Positions 24,696-37,600 of a stretch of 64,000 nt of DNA are shown piece after piece (within the stretch, counting starts at the first letter, position 1; each line of letters starts with the position of its first letter). This DNA comes from Ophthalmolycus amberensis (lineage: Eukaryota > Chordata > Actinopteri > Perciformes > Zoarcidae). The notes under the pieces were generated by a model. That model saw nothing but the letters and a program-made list of their open reading frames with translations. It was not told the origin of the DNA and did no database searches. Made by a program: the position numbers and the translations under genes. The stretch covers positions 674,501 to 738,500 of the forward strand of contig JAFEUB010000069.1 of NCBI GenBank assembly GCA_024529925.1, in the 5' to 3' direction.

Positions 24696-27600
24696 CCCAA
24701 CAGGACCCGGGGGTGACTGGAAGCTAGGAGGATTCCAATTACTAATAGACACTGTTTCAAAGTTGCAGGAAGACTAGTGCCATAAAACAAATGGCACTGT
24801 AACTTACCACTAAGGAACACATCAAATGATATCATGCCTATGAATAATATACTGTAGAATCAGAATATGTGCACTTGGGTAAAAGCTACATGGGTAAACA
24901 ATACGCATGAGTGTATTCTCTCAGCCTTTCCTTTAAAACACAGCCGGGTAACTCCACTAATGGATGGATCACAGCTACAGATCTATGACGTGTCGTGCAG
25001 GTCGCACTAAACATGAAGATAACGGTTTATTTCCTATAGTCATCGCTGGATGACGTGTTAATCCATTTCCCCTGACCACAATTAAAACGCATCTGTGACA
25101 GGTTGAGTGTGATCCAAAAGAGAGACACGTCTTGTATTCAAGTGAGGAGATGTTGTCATTTGGTTTCCCAGGCCAGGTGGGAATATATGAATGTATTAGC
25201 AGGCTTTAATCTTGAGTCACAAGAGTGAAAGGCCACAGCAATGCTCACGGTCCTTTTAAGGCTTCACTTTGGTACAAAGGTTTCTTTGAGCGAAATGCAT
25301 GTTGATGTTTAGCAGGTATCATGTTCAATATCTTAGTTTAGCATGTTTCCTTGTTTAAATTAGCTAATTTGAACAAAACACAAAGTACAGCTTGGATTGA
25401 TTGTCATCAGTTTGGCAGGTATTTCGTCATAAACCAAAGTATTGAACAAATTCAAATGTTGGCTTGATTATGGTTTTAAATGTAAAGTTAAAGAGTGACC
25501 AAAGTTATCACAATTCATCCACTTCCCTGACTATAGCTTGCATATATAGTGCATACTATAGTCTGTGTTTCAGCTGTGTTACATTGTACCTGTGATGGTC
25601 TTGGAAATGTGTCTTGCTCTTTCCGGTTGTTGTGAGTACCCGTTATAGAAATAATCAAATTACTCTCACTCACTAAAATGCATTCAACTAAACACTTTTT
25701 AAATTGAACTCCAATCTTCTGTCAAGAAATCAGATTGGTTTCTAAAAAACTAGACAAAAGGTTGGTTTTTTTCAAACCACACCTGCGAGCTGAGTTAAAT
25801 GGGTTTAGAAGGCTACTTTAGTCCCAAGCTAAGAATAATTGACCCTTCGCTAAAACCCGCCACCTGTTGGTAGTCTGTCAAGCTGTCAGAGACACCATGG
25901 AGCCCACACTGTCACTAACTGCACTCCCTGAATAAATGTGTATCTCATTCTTGGAAAAAAAGAGATTTCAGTGAAAAGCAAAAATGTCTACAATATGGGT
26001 TTGAAGGATGTATCCAGGATGTCAAACTGGTTCAGCAGCTGAAAACAGATTCAAAAAGATAAAGATGGAAGCTAAAGCCGACAGATCACAGATAAAAGTG
26101 AACCAGCCCTCACCTGGGGATCGAGTCAAAAGACAATGAACTTATGGAACAACGCGTCTTCTATAAAGCCGGGTAGGTCTTAACTCACTGTTACAACAAT
26201 TAAAAAGCAAAGCATGTGTATACATTCAGTATACCGTTAGTTGCTAGCGTAGCCTAGAAGTGTTGACGTTAATTAATGATGTGCTAACACACTTTGTTAA
26301 TGTTTGCTCCACTGGTATTTACTTAGAAATGTAACAAGCTGGCCAAAGCTGTGCTATGATTGACCAGTCATGCGTTAGAGGGGCGACAGCTAGTCAAAGG
26401 TTAATTCCTATTCCTGTCCAGCTGATAATGTCACTTTATTGCATGCACATTTGCTTCCCTCCTTCACATTCTCATTGATTTCCAAACTACATATGACGCT
26501 TGTCTGTGAATAGTAAACTCTGTGAGATTTAGCTTTTTGTTGTTGTGACTTTAACTGCATTTAAATATCGTGTATTTATGCCTTTTCACCGTGTATGATG
26601 TCATTACTGTTTGGTTAATGCAGAGATTTAGGGATAACAGACATGGTCATTTGAGTTCATTAATATTTTATTTTAAGGCTGTGTTGCACGTTAACGTTTT
26701 GCTGTATAGTCTTCAAATACACAGTCATGCATGTTACCACTTGCACATTTGGTGTTTGAGGATATTTAAGTTGTACATCCATCAAAATGAATGAAAAAAT
26801 ATACATAAAAGAAAATAGTGTTTGTTATATGGTACACATTTTGTTCATGAGAAATAAAATATTAATATAAGAAGATAAAAAAAACAGTCATACAACTGAT
26901 GTCTGTGTTTCCAAAGAGAAATGTTTATGCTGATTTCACGATGTTTAACTGTCCTGCTGCTCTTTTTATCGGCCCATGTATAGTTTTTCAAAGCCATGGG
27001 ACCTGTGCGCGTTTACTCTGCGTTCACGATAGATGAAATGGATGCAGAGACAAGATAAACAGAAGATAATTGTGTTTAAGTTGAGACAATCATTTGTTTT
27101 TGTCTTGTTATAGCCCCCCAACGTCAACATTGACGACAGGGAAACATTTATTTGACATGCAGTGCTCTGTTTTATAAGACTGTGGCCATTTGGAGAGATT
27201 CTTTTACCGTATGAAACAATTATAAACAAAGCCTCATTTAGTTACATGGCGATGACATGTTCCAGTCTATCAAGTAAAAGTTGTCAGAATGAAAGAAAGT
27301 CAGTAGGTCATTGGAAAATACATCTTACGCATAAATGTGAAAGTGACAATTTAGCATGACATTTTTGAGGGCATAGCCTGACAAATGTTATGAATTAATT
27401 AACTATTGAGCAATCAGCCTTGTGAATTTAAATCTGGTTTTGATTGCACAAAACTACAGAATGATACAGAACTCAAGGGTTCTTCTTTAGAAGTGAAAGG
27501 GAGTACATTTCTAAAATGTGACCCGTTTACATGTAGCTCAGTGTAGTATAAAGCTTACATGACTGAATGATGACTTATGTAAACTAATTTTTATGTATTA

Positions 27601-28643
27601 ATATAGGTACTCCACATAGCCATCTCTAGAAAATCATGATTTAGTTAACCACTGACCTGAAAGTCTCACGTAGAAGTTATAGTTGGAAGAGCAGCAGAGC
27701 AGTGGCTGGTGCTGTAGCACCACTGTGTGGTTAATGAGAGTACACGTTTCCAAAACTGGATGTGCATTGCTAATCGTTCCACCTCAGGCCACCACTTGTC
27801 AGTGATATTATAGTGTCAAAAAGGATTGAGTCAATAACAAGTAAATCAAAGCAGTAGCAAAACTTAATGTGCCTGGTTACCACACTTGAGTTCCTCAACA
27901 AAAGATCACCCGAGGGTTTGAGAGTATATGAATTCACCAACACGAGTAATTAGGATGTGGCTCACAATGTGGGTTGTTCTATCAGCAGTTCACACAATTG
28001 GCGGACTCATTGCAACACATGCAGCGGGGTTTGTTCATAACAAAAACCGCAATACTTTTTAAGAAATAAACCCTGACATTTCAAATAGTTTCTCTGATGT
28101 ATAAGACAGTTTTTAAAATCATGGGGAAGAATTAACCTCTTGAGGTCATTTTAGTACCTTTAAACAGTCCTTATCCCTCTTGCACACCATACTTTTTTCC
28201 CCCAGCACAACTGGAACTATGTCACATATTGTTATTTCAATTAAGTCTAAAACTGAAAAAGATACAGCCATACATCTAAAAAGTTACATCTTTAGTGAAA
28301 ATCACTAATTGTTGTAAAAAATATTTTCCCCATTTCTACACAAAACTGAAAAAAGAAAACTATAGTACAGTCTATTTAGATCTTATTTTATCCCAACACT
28401 TATCAAAAGTCTATGTAATCATTGAAAATGTGAATAATTGTTTTCTTTACTACTACTAATACAGAAGCTACGGTCTAAAAGCCCCACATCAACTGGTTCT
28501 CTCTACACAATATGTAACTAAAGTTATGTTACTATAAATAAAACCCTCATAGTATTTACCCATCAATAGACTGACTCCAGAGGGCCAACATGGACACACT
28601 ATCCTCACAACAAATGATGCCACATGGATCACCGAACCATTAT
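24696..28643. other. Convergent intergenic spacer (ptgir / slc3a2)
   Basis: A+T-rich. The first part should hold the ptgir 3' UTR; possible polyadenylation hexamers are ATTAAA near 25080 and AATAAA at 25931-25936, and neither can be preferred. The rest has only short ORFs (for example 26570-26794 and 26966-27229) with no recognisable product. Confidence 0.5.
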
Positions 28644-28649
28644 TTTATT
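28644..28649 (-). terminator. Candidate polyadenylation signal of the slc3a2-like gene
   Basis: TTTATT on the plus strand is AATAAA on the minus strand, about 43 bases past the stop codon at 28692. This would give a very short 3' UTR, so a more distal site is also possible. Confidence 0.35.
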
Positions 28650-28691
28650 TCCATTATTACCTTTAAAAATAAACAATTGTCAAGACTTTAG

Positions 28692-31600
28692 TTAAGTGGG
28701 AGGAAAACTCAAATCCAGATATCTCCTCACAATTGACGAGCTCGACGAGTAGCTTCCTGCCTCAAACAGTTTGATGACGACGGCTTCATGAGGCCGCAGT
28801 TCCAATGTGTCCAGAGTTGTCGACCCCAAGCGGACCTTTCCCGTGTTGGCCACAAAGACCCCAGCTTTGGGCAGGCTCGGGGCCCAGGCGGGATCCAGGG
28901 CGCGAGGCTCCGGCCCGACGTTGAGCAGAATGAGGAAGTGGACACAACCCCAGGAGCGCAAGAAGGCCAGGATCGGGGGAAGAGTGGAGTTGGAGGAGGA
29001 AGAGGAGTTGTCGGTGGAAGAATTGAAGGGGAGGAAAGTGAAACTGCCAAACAGAAGAGCTTCTTCTCTGGCTCTGGAGTGACTGAGGGTGGCGAAGAGA
29101 GCAGAAGCTAAAGGCCTCTTCTCCTTGTCCTGCGGGAGGGATGGTAGAGAGATGTGTCAGACAGAAACCTACCCAACTAAAGCTTTGCATCTTCAACTTT
29201 ACATTACTTGAATGGACTACGGAAATACTGAAAGTATTTCGAGAGGGACATCTGGCTTTATTGCTCACTGTATGGGTGTCTGGTGATTTGTTCGTGTCTC
29301 CATCTGACGAGCAGACTTCCAGAGATGCATTCTGCGAGACAGAAAAGCTTCATTTGGTAATGTCAATTTAATTAATAATTTATAGACTCAAAGTATCTGG
29401 CGGGACTTCACCTGCGCTTGGTCGACGTCTTCGCCGTAGCGTACTACAGGTGTCCCTGGCAGAGTCATCACCAACACCAGGAGTAATTTCTTCAAGTTAA
29501 GGGATGCTTTACCTCCAACCTAAAGGAAATATTTAATTATTTAGGTACAGTCGGTTAGTGCCGAAACGATAAATCGAGCATCCGAAAATTAATCTGCAAC
29601 AGATTTAAATATTGATAGCACATGATGTCTTACTGTCCAGCTGGGCCATACGTCTTCGTCTCTTGTTTGCAGGTGTGTCTCTATGGAAACAGCCACTTCC
29701 TTAGCAGACAGGATGTGCTGCGACGATGGCAGAATTGACCTCATGACCGCATCTACCAGCGTAACATTGCCCTGGCTGAAGGGTTTTAGAGGAGGCAGAA
29801 CGTCTTTCGTCTGTTTTACCACCACAATCCTAAAGAGACGGGCACATGTTGAGCTTCATATTATAAATACATTTTATTTATTTTGTTCAAACATCTCTGC
29901 ACTGCATGTTTAACGATACCTTTTGTTCTCCTCACTGCTGAATTCTTTCAAGACACCTTTCCACTCCAGGAGAGTCTGAAATATATTTTAAAACAGGCGA
30001 GTTTGTTGGAACTCTGCTCGTTAGAAATCAAAACGTGCAGCGAGCATCATTTTACCGTTTCTGAATACGCTGCATCTGAGTCACAGATTGCAAAGCCTGC
30101 CGCACCCTGCTCCAGCCAGAACCGAAGTGCATGCTGTGGAAAAGTATCGGCATATTTTGAGAAATCCAGCATCACTGAGAACTTTTAAGTAGCATGCCCA
30201 GAGAATATTTAACATGTACTGTGGCTGAGAGGTTTGATGTCTTGTTTGCGTTTCCTGCTACATCCTGAGGTCCAAATAGATCCAGTTCACAGACGTCTAA
30301 CACCACTTTCAGATCTGCAGGCCCAACAAAAAAAAAGCTCATTAAGTCCACCTACGCAGGCTGTTTGACAAAAAGAAGACCATCACTCACCTGCTTTGTG
30401 GCTCTCTGCAAGCAGATGCTGGATTTGAGGCAAAGTCACAAATCCTTTACCAGTGGCATTGGGGTTTAAAGGAGGGGCCTTCTTGTCAAACGGACCCTCC
30501 AGGATTAGGGTGCCTATACCCAGGGACCTGAGGTAGGGCAGCTGCTTACACAGAGCTTGAGAGGTTAAACATTAGACTGATTTAGTAACTTTTTTTTTAC
30601 ATTTGTGTCTCAATACACTATAGTTGCAATTCATGTTTTGTTAAAATAGTATTTAGGACTTCTTTAGGTTTAGTTTTTCATGCAACAGTTATATTTTCTT
30701 TTCCAAGGCTACTTATCTGCACTTTGTTCTTAAACATCTTTTAGTTGGTACATTTCACTGTGCAGGCCCAAAACAAATAAAGTGCTATGTCAATCACTTT
30801 TCTAAAGTTAGTTGCAAGCATGTGGTAGCCTGCAATATTAATGCTGGGATGTCTGCACACAGTGTTAGATAAAGTCCGCCCTGAAGAAAGAGGTATCAAC
30901 TTTTTTTTTTTTTATGCAAAGTATGACACACTTTGGCATCAGATTAGTATTCTCAGTAATCAAGGAACTTTACTTGGGTTTGTCAAAGGTTGTTAAAAAA
31001 TGTCTACCGTGTTCAGATTGAATGTTCTCATACAGAGTCAACATAGCTCTCGGATTAATATCAGCCAGCTGGTATTCACTAGAAGAACTGGATCTCCACC
31101 AATAAATGAAAAGGCTAACCAGGCAATTAAGTGGGCAACTTATCTGGAGCCCAGACAGTTCAATGTATGTCAACTAGATTGCACCAATTTAATTGAAATG
31201 CGTTTGGTAATAGGCATAATTAAAGCCGCAGTGTCATCCGACATGACAACGGCCTTAAAGTGCCTCAAGATATGCTGGTGTCAAAATTGTGTTACATTTT
31301 TCACAATTCTTTAATCAATGTGTTTAATCAAATTGCCACGCAGTAAATCTGAAACTAGTTCGAGCATATAGAAAACTGCATAAATTACATAGAGAGTGTG
31401 TTAATAGGGGCCCAGTAACTCATATTTTGCAAAGGGCACCCCAGCAAAAATAATGCCGCCCCTGACATGGCTCATAAATGTCACCATAAAAACTTTTCGC
31501 AGCAATATGACGTTTTTCTTTTGATTTATAAAAAGTAAACTTTAGCGGCCACCAGAAAAGTAGATTTTTTTTCACATTTTTATTTCCCTAATGTTACTGG

Positions 31601-32122
31601 CATTTACTCACCATTGACGCCCCCTGACCCGTCGGCTCGCTCCTCCGTGAGCAGGTCGGGCTGCAGCTGGTAGAACAGCGACTTCTGCCACCACTTGAGC
31701 GGCGTTTTAACCGGCCAGGGGCTCATTACTACGATGGCGCTGGCGATGGCGAGCATGGCCAGCCAGGTCAGCCAGAACAGCAGCACCAGGTAACAACGCG
31801 CCTTCCGCCACCGCGGACCCCCCGCGGCGACCTCCAGCTCCTCCTTAGTCAGGGGCTGCCACTGCTGGAAAGCCTCCGCTTCAGGCTCCGGGATGAGCAG
31901 CAGGGCCGACTCCGAGTCACCCACGCTGGCCGACAGCCCCGGGCCTGCCACGGTGCCGTATCCGGTGACTGCTGCGTACAGAGGCATCCTGCCCGGCTGC
32001 AGGTGGGTGACATACAGTTAGATTAAAGGGCTTCATTTCAGTGTGGATAAGCGTGCAGACAGTGACATTGCTGACTCTTGCTGTGTTTTTTGCTCTATCC
32101 ATACCTCCTCAGTTCGCTCCAT
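28692..32122 (-). CDS. slc3a2: 4F2 heavy chain-like (SLC3A2) transporter subunit
   Basis: Type II membrane glycoprotein family that escorts SLC7 amino-acid transporters to the cell surface. Nine coding exons (plus-strand limits, in transcript order): 32105-32122, 31612-31996, 30391-30555, 30220-30314, 30056-30133, 29920-29975, 29634-29829, 29412-29519, 28692-29129. All junctions keep phase, giving about 512 aa, near the family size. The cytoplasmic tail has LTKEEL (residues 55-60), then one membrane helix (about 75-96), then a catalytically dead amylase-like ectodomain with FWLEQGAAGF, MTLPGTPVVRYGED and the C-terminal LELRPHEAV. Several N-X-S/T sequons sit in the ectodomain. The start uses MERTEE from the first exon; if the NAG at 31989 is the acceptor instead, translation would start at 31987 (MPLYAA). 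Odd: the cysteine that normally follows the helix and links to the light chain is absent (SPWP at 98-101), and there is a Ser-rich C-terminal extension. Which fish paralogue this is cannot be told. Confidence 0.88.
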
Positions 32123-33448
32123 GTTAATCGCAGGATTCAACGCTTCTACAGCGAAGTGCACACACACTCAGCATGCAGCTCTGACATGACTTACCTGCGC
32201 ACAACTTCTCTCCTGCCACTACCTGTTTCACACAGGTGTTTCAATCAGTTAATTAATGAATTAACCGCTTTGACGTGTAAAGATCAGGTGACACGCAGGG
32301 CGTCACAGACTTCTGATTGGCCAGTAAAAAGACTATATTTATTTTACGAGGAACCCTCTCACTCAGACTGTTTTATTTCAGTATATTCTTATATTAGTTT
32401 CAGCCAAACATTAGAATGCATATCACAGGGATAACACAAACTCTTTTACACACACAGGCAATTTTCCCAAAGCAAATCACATAAATGAATCAAGAAAGAC
32501 ATTTCTTAAAAGACATCAAATGAACCCCTTACTTTAATTCGTATGACACTGTACACAAAATAGAACAATGATTGTACTTATATAGATAAAGGAACACAGA
32601 AAAAAACTAGTACCTCTGATTTGCATTATTCTTGTGCTTAATTTGATGGATAATGTATGGATTTTCTTTATATTTTTCACATATCTACTTTGATATTTCT
32701 CAATACTATTTTTAGCTGATGTCAGCGAGGCACTGTCTTGGTAAAAAAATATATTTTGATTGAGACCATTTAATATCTTAGGCTCATAAAACCATCTGAA
32801 AACTCCTTAGATAAAAATAACAAAAATGCAATGACATTTCAAGCTTTACCTGATAACAGTTGCTGGTTTAGGAGCCCTCTGGTGGCCATTATAATGTAAA
32901 ATGCTGCTGCTAGTGTGTCTTTGGACCATAGAAAAGCTCAAGCCGGCCAGGTCAGGATCCCAGTACCATCCTCAACCTCTCTGTCCCAATGTTGCTTATC
33001 TAAATATCACACAAACACAGTTATTACTCACATTATCTGTCCGAGCTTTCCCGTCCTTTCCTTCTTTTTAACCTCTTCTTCTTCTTGTCTTTGAGTGTTC
33101 CCGGCTGAACAGTGCTGTCCGGAGTTGAATATTTCAGTGATCTGACTTGTCAGGAGTGAGGAGGTGAGAAGGACTCTCTCCAATAATAGCTCTGCTCAGT
33201 CAATTCATACAGAGGTGCTGAGCCTCATCACACCTTCGCAACACATTGTGAAGAACACATGACTGCAGAAGAGAGCCCGTTAAAGCCCCTCGTAGTTTTG
33301 ACTTTGCCCTAAACCGTCTCATTTGTATTGTTAATACTTTAGATAGGCTAAGAGAGGAATGTTGGTCGGATTTATTTGTCTCTGGTATAGTTTTCCATCT
33401 GTGTGCTGAATCTCCTACACACTTTTATTTGGGTATGTTTGAATGGCA

Positions 33449-33450
<2 letters not shown>
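32123..33450. other. Upstream region of the slc3a2-like gene
   Basis: Should contain its promoter and 5' UTR. On the minus strand a consensus donor (aat|gtgagt) lies near 33030, next to a purine-rich stretch at 33037-33090 that could be a non-coding first exon, and another donor-like gcgcag|gtaagt lies near 32190. Neither can be confirmed. No ORF of note. Confidence 0.35.
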
Positions 33451-33492
<42 letters not shown>

Positions 33493-33502
33493 TGTGTGTG
33501 TG
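33451..33502. repeat. (GT)n microsatellite
   Basis: About 26 GT units, with one interruption (GTAC) near 33489. Confidence 0.97.
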
Positions 33503-34699
33503 GTTTGATTAATTCGCAACTATCTTGATAACCGATTATTCATTTGACACATTTTTCAAACAAAAAATTTCAGAAATCAACCTTAGAAACTTTTTTCTTC
33601 TTTCATATGGGCTAATAACTAAGTGTCTTTGTAAATTGGACCGTTGGTTAGACAAAACAAACAATTTGAGGACATAATAATGGGCTTTTGAAAAATTGTA
33701 ACGGACATTTTTCACTATTTTCTGATTTCTTATAGACAAAACTGTTAGTTGAGAAATGAATCAAATGAAATTGGAGCGCTAAACTACTGTAAATCTCAAC
33801 AAATCCTATGTTTAAAATAAGGATAGATGTCTCAAATGCAAAATGGTCAAATTAAAAATGTATCAAAAACACATGTCAGCTCACAGCATAAGCAAAGGAA
33901 GTTATAGTATACATCCATCATTTTAAATGTAGAACACTGGAACACACTGTACTATTAGTGTGTTCTGTACATGAAGAACTTTTAAATGACACAGTCACAC
34001 ATCAGACATCACACGTCCTCTCTAAAGAGCCACGTTTAATGAGGCATGTGTGCATCTCATCCTCTCTACCCTCATATGGCCCTCCACCCCTCCATCTCTT
34101 TCTCCAGCTCTCTCCTCGATCCTTCTCCTTCTATGTGTGTCTCTCTCTCTCTCTCTCTGGCTTTCTTCTCTCATGGCATACTTTCATGTTCTTGTTATGA
34201 CAAGTCAGTGCTATCCACATCAGCCCTGCTCCTTGACAGCATAGTGCAAACACATTATTTACTGAGAGACACTGCGTTCTATTGTGAAACTCTCTGATAC
34301 ACATGTAGTCCACGTACATTACACGTACATTAAATACATTCAAGTTGTTTTGAAGAGTGCGATGTTATTTTAGTTTTTGTGTGATTTGTTGCATTAGAAT
34401 AAGTCAGGTAATTAGTTTACTGTATCATGTAAAATCAGCTGCCTTAAACAGAAACATGTGCAGACAGATCAGTTTCTTCTCAGGCACCGTGTGGTTACAG
34501 ATTATTAAATACTCCCTCAATACATTAAAAAACAACTAACATAGTGGTTGTTTGATTTAAATTCCACTTTAACTGCAAGCAAATGCTCAAAGAGAATAAA
34601 TTACACACAAACAACCGGTTAGTTTAGTGCACAGCTAAGTTAAACTGGTCTCCATGGAGATGGTGAAGCTGGTGATTATTCTGTTTCCACGGTAACGGT
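33503..34699. other. Spacer downstream of ppm1n
   Basis: Presumed ppm1n 3' UTR and intergenic DNA. Contains a (CT)n run at 34139-34158. No recognisable gene; overlapping ORFs at 33958-34297 cover the low-complexity run. Confidence 0.5.
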
Positions 34700-37600
34700 T
34701 TAGTGTGAGTCCTCCTCCGATCCTTCGTCGTCCTGAAACGTCACAAGACGGTAATGTCAGCGACATAAAATATCTACATTGTAGATGTAACTTTGTTTTT
34801 CAAGGTTACTTCCAAAAACCAGAATTAACTTTTAAAAATCAAAGAGATTCTTGAATATGTTCTTTAGTTTTTACCTTTATAATCATTATTCCTAACAATT
34901 ACTTTCATTATAATCAGTCAATTATTGTTTTCAGATGTTTTACGGACAAAATGATTAAACAGTTAACGGAAAAAACAATTGACAAAATCAATAATGACAT
35001 TTCATTTTTTGGTGCAGCTGTAAATTAGGCAGATTATTGTGAGATAACGGCTGATATTGTTTTAATCGCCTTCATCCAATGGAATCCAAATGTGGTGTCA
35101 TGTGACTCATGTGTCTTACCATAGGCTCTTGAGATTTGACAGTCATGATGTGTTTCTGATATGAAGAGATGATACAATCTCGCCTGCAAAGAGTGAAACA
35201 GTGGCATTGTGTCAAAAGATTTGTGTTTTGAGTCTCTTAAAATAAGTGAATGTGGGTTTTTTTTAGCGGGGCGGCGGGACTGACTTGCTGGTGATGCCTC
35301 CTCCTGGCGGGAGTCCTGGCATCTCTTCAGCAGCCAGGAATTTGATTACATACAAAAGGTCAGGGTCCTCATCTCTGGACCTCATCGACTGAATAATTTC
35401 TGTGAAGGGAGATTGTCAAAACAGTACAGTTACAAGTGAGGGAGCTATCAGCAGTTTAAAGTGCCGAGTGTTGTGCTGTGGGGGGTTTTGAGTGACTCAC
35501 CTTCCACTTTGGTATCGATCTGTTTCTCCAGCTCCGCCTCCTGCTGCAGTGCCTCTTGTGACACCTGGGGGGCACCGGGGAAGCAGACGATGATGATGCT
35601 CATGTTATCCAAGCTCCCCTGCAGAGGCAGACAGAAATATCAGAGAAGCTTGATAGGAAGCACGACGACTTCAGTTTTAGTTCAAGTTGAAATGAAGTAG
35701 TCAGCGGTGGAAGGTAACTACATTTTGAGGTATTTTACAGCTATTGTTACTGAATTACTATTTACGATATAATGAGCATATAAATTACACAATAGGCCTT
35801 GTTCTACAGTATTATTAACTGTGCGAAATATACAGATTAGATTAACTCCACCTCAGTGTTATTATGTAACTGCTTCATGTACGTTAAGTCAGCCATTTTA
35901 ACCCAACAATATTACATGTAATTTCTTTTTGCACAGGGCCTTCTGCCTGCACAGTGGCCTCTTTCACTTTTGATACTTAAAGTCAATTATACTGATAATG
36001 CTTCTGCAAAAGTTTGAATGCAGAGCAGTCTTCCACCACTTGAGATCACTTGAAATAGACCTGTTGATAGGTGAAATAGCAGATGACTTATATATGGAGG
36101 TATATTTTGGTTTGGACAGGATATCAATTTCCTATGATGTCACAGTAAAGTACTTATAGAGGATGATGATATTGCTGAGTTGCAAACACATTACTTTAGT
36201 CTGTGGTTCAAAAGGTATCAGTGGATGTGACGGCCAATAAGTAACAGAGTGTTGCAGTGCAGAAATACCAAACTACTACAAACTTACTATGCTGTGGAGC
36301 TTTATAACCACCAGCTTGTTGTTATGACATCAGTGATGCTCAGTGTCTACTGGAACACGCACGGTACTGTAAGCCTTTTTACGTGTAATAAGCAGCAGCC
36401 CAAGCCAGGATAACGCCTCTGAGCCCGTGTGTATAAAGCCGTAACACAAAGCTGCCGTCAACACACTCACGTTCAGTCCTGATCCGAGCCATGTGTATTT
36501 CTTGCCTCCTATCCCATGTCCCAGAATGCCTTAATACAGCTATTTATAGGCAGGCTAAGGACTCATCAGTGTTTAGACAGTTACTAACAAGTATTAAGAA
36601 GACCTGCAGCAGAGGTCTACTTACAGAACAAGATCTCCCCACAGAGACCCTGTCTTTAGTGTACACCTGCCCTCAAAGCCCCCTCCTTAATGTAAAGCTT
36701 CCCATTCATAACCACCCGCTGTAATCCGATGAGCTGAGTTTGGAGGGGTGGGTAGCAATTCTGCCGAGTTTATAGGGATACTACTACTGTATATTTACAC
36801 GTGTTGGGTAATTATTTTCAATTATATTTTGCAGTCTAATCTGTGACGGATAAGACCCACATGAAAAAACTATGATTTTGACTGGAAATGCTGCTCTGAC
36901 AAATGCTTGTGTGTATACTGTTGTGCTGTTGACGTCTCACCTTATACAGACAGAGGTCAATGACTTGGGTGCAAATCTCCCTCAGGTCATCGCACACCTG
37001 CAGACGGCTGCGCACAAAGGCACTCAGTTCCTCATTACCAATGGCGTCCCACACGCCGTCACATGCTAGAATGAGGAACTCGTCTTCGGGCGTCCTCTCC
37101 AGCTCATACACTTCTGGCTCCGGCGACACTAGCTGCTCTGTCTGCGGCCTCCAGTCCACCTCCTTGAAGTCAAAGTCCCCCAGTGCTCTTGAAACGGCCA
37201 GCGAGCCGTTGATTCTCTGGAGGGTCACCGAGCCGCCAGCGTTCTGGATGCGCTCTTTTTCCCTGGGGTTGAACGGCTTGTGGTCCTCTGTGTAGAAGAT
37301 GACCTGGCCGTTATGGCAGAGCAGGGTGCGGGAGTCCCCACAGTTGATAAAGTAAATGTAGCGTGGTGACATCATGATAGCTGCTGCAGTGGAGCCACTA
37401 CGGTCCCAGTTGTCCTGGCGAGCCAGTTTGTACATGTGGCGATCAATGTCCAAGAAGCCTACACGGATCCCCTCCTTCACCTGCTCGGGGTCCTCTGTTG
37501 CTTTGACCCCACCTGTGGGAAATGAGGGCGAAACATTTGGTTTCAAGATACATTCACACCATACTAGCACTGCCGTGTTGTTGGTTCAGAGGCCAACTCA

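Noticed and set aside
24396..24752. 118-codon minus-strand ORF
   Set aside because: It is the antisense shadow of the second receptor exon and has no family resemblance.
28786..29268. Minus-strand 160-codon and plus-strand 107-codon ORFs
   Set aside because: Other frames of the last slc3a2-like exon; the real frame carries the LELRPHEAV family ending.
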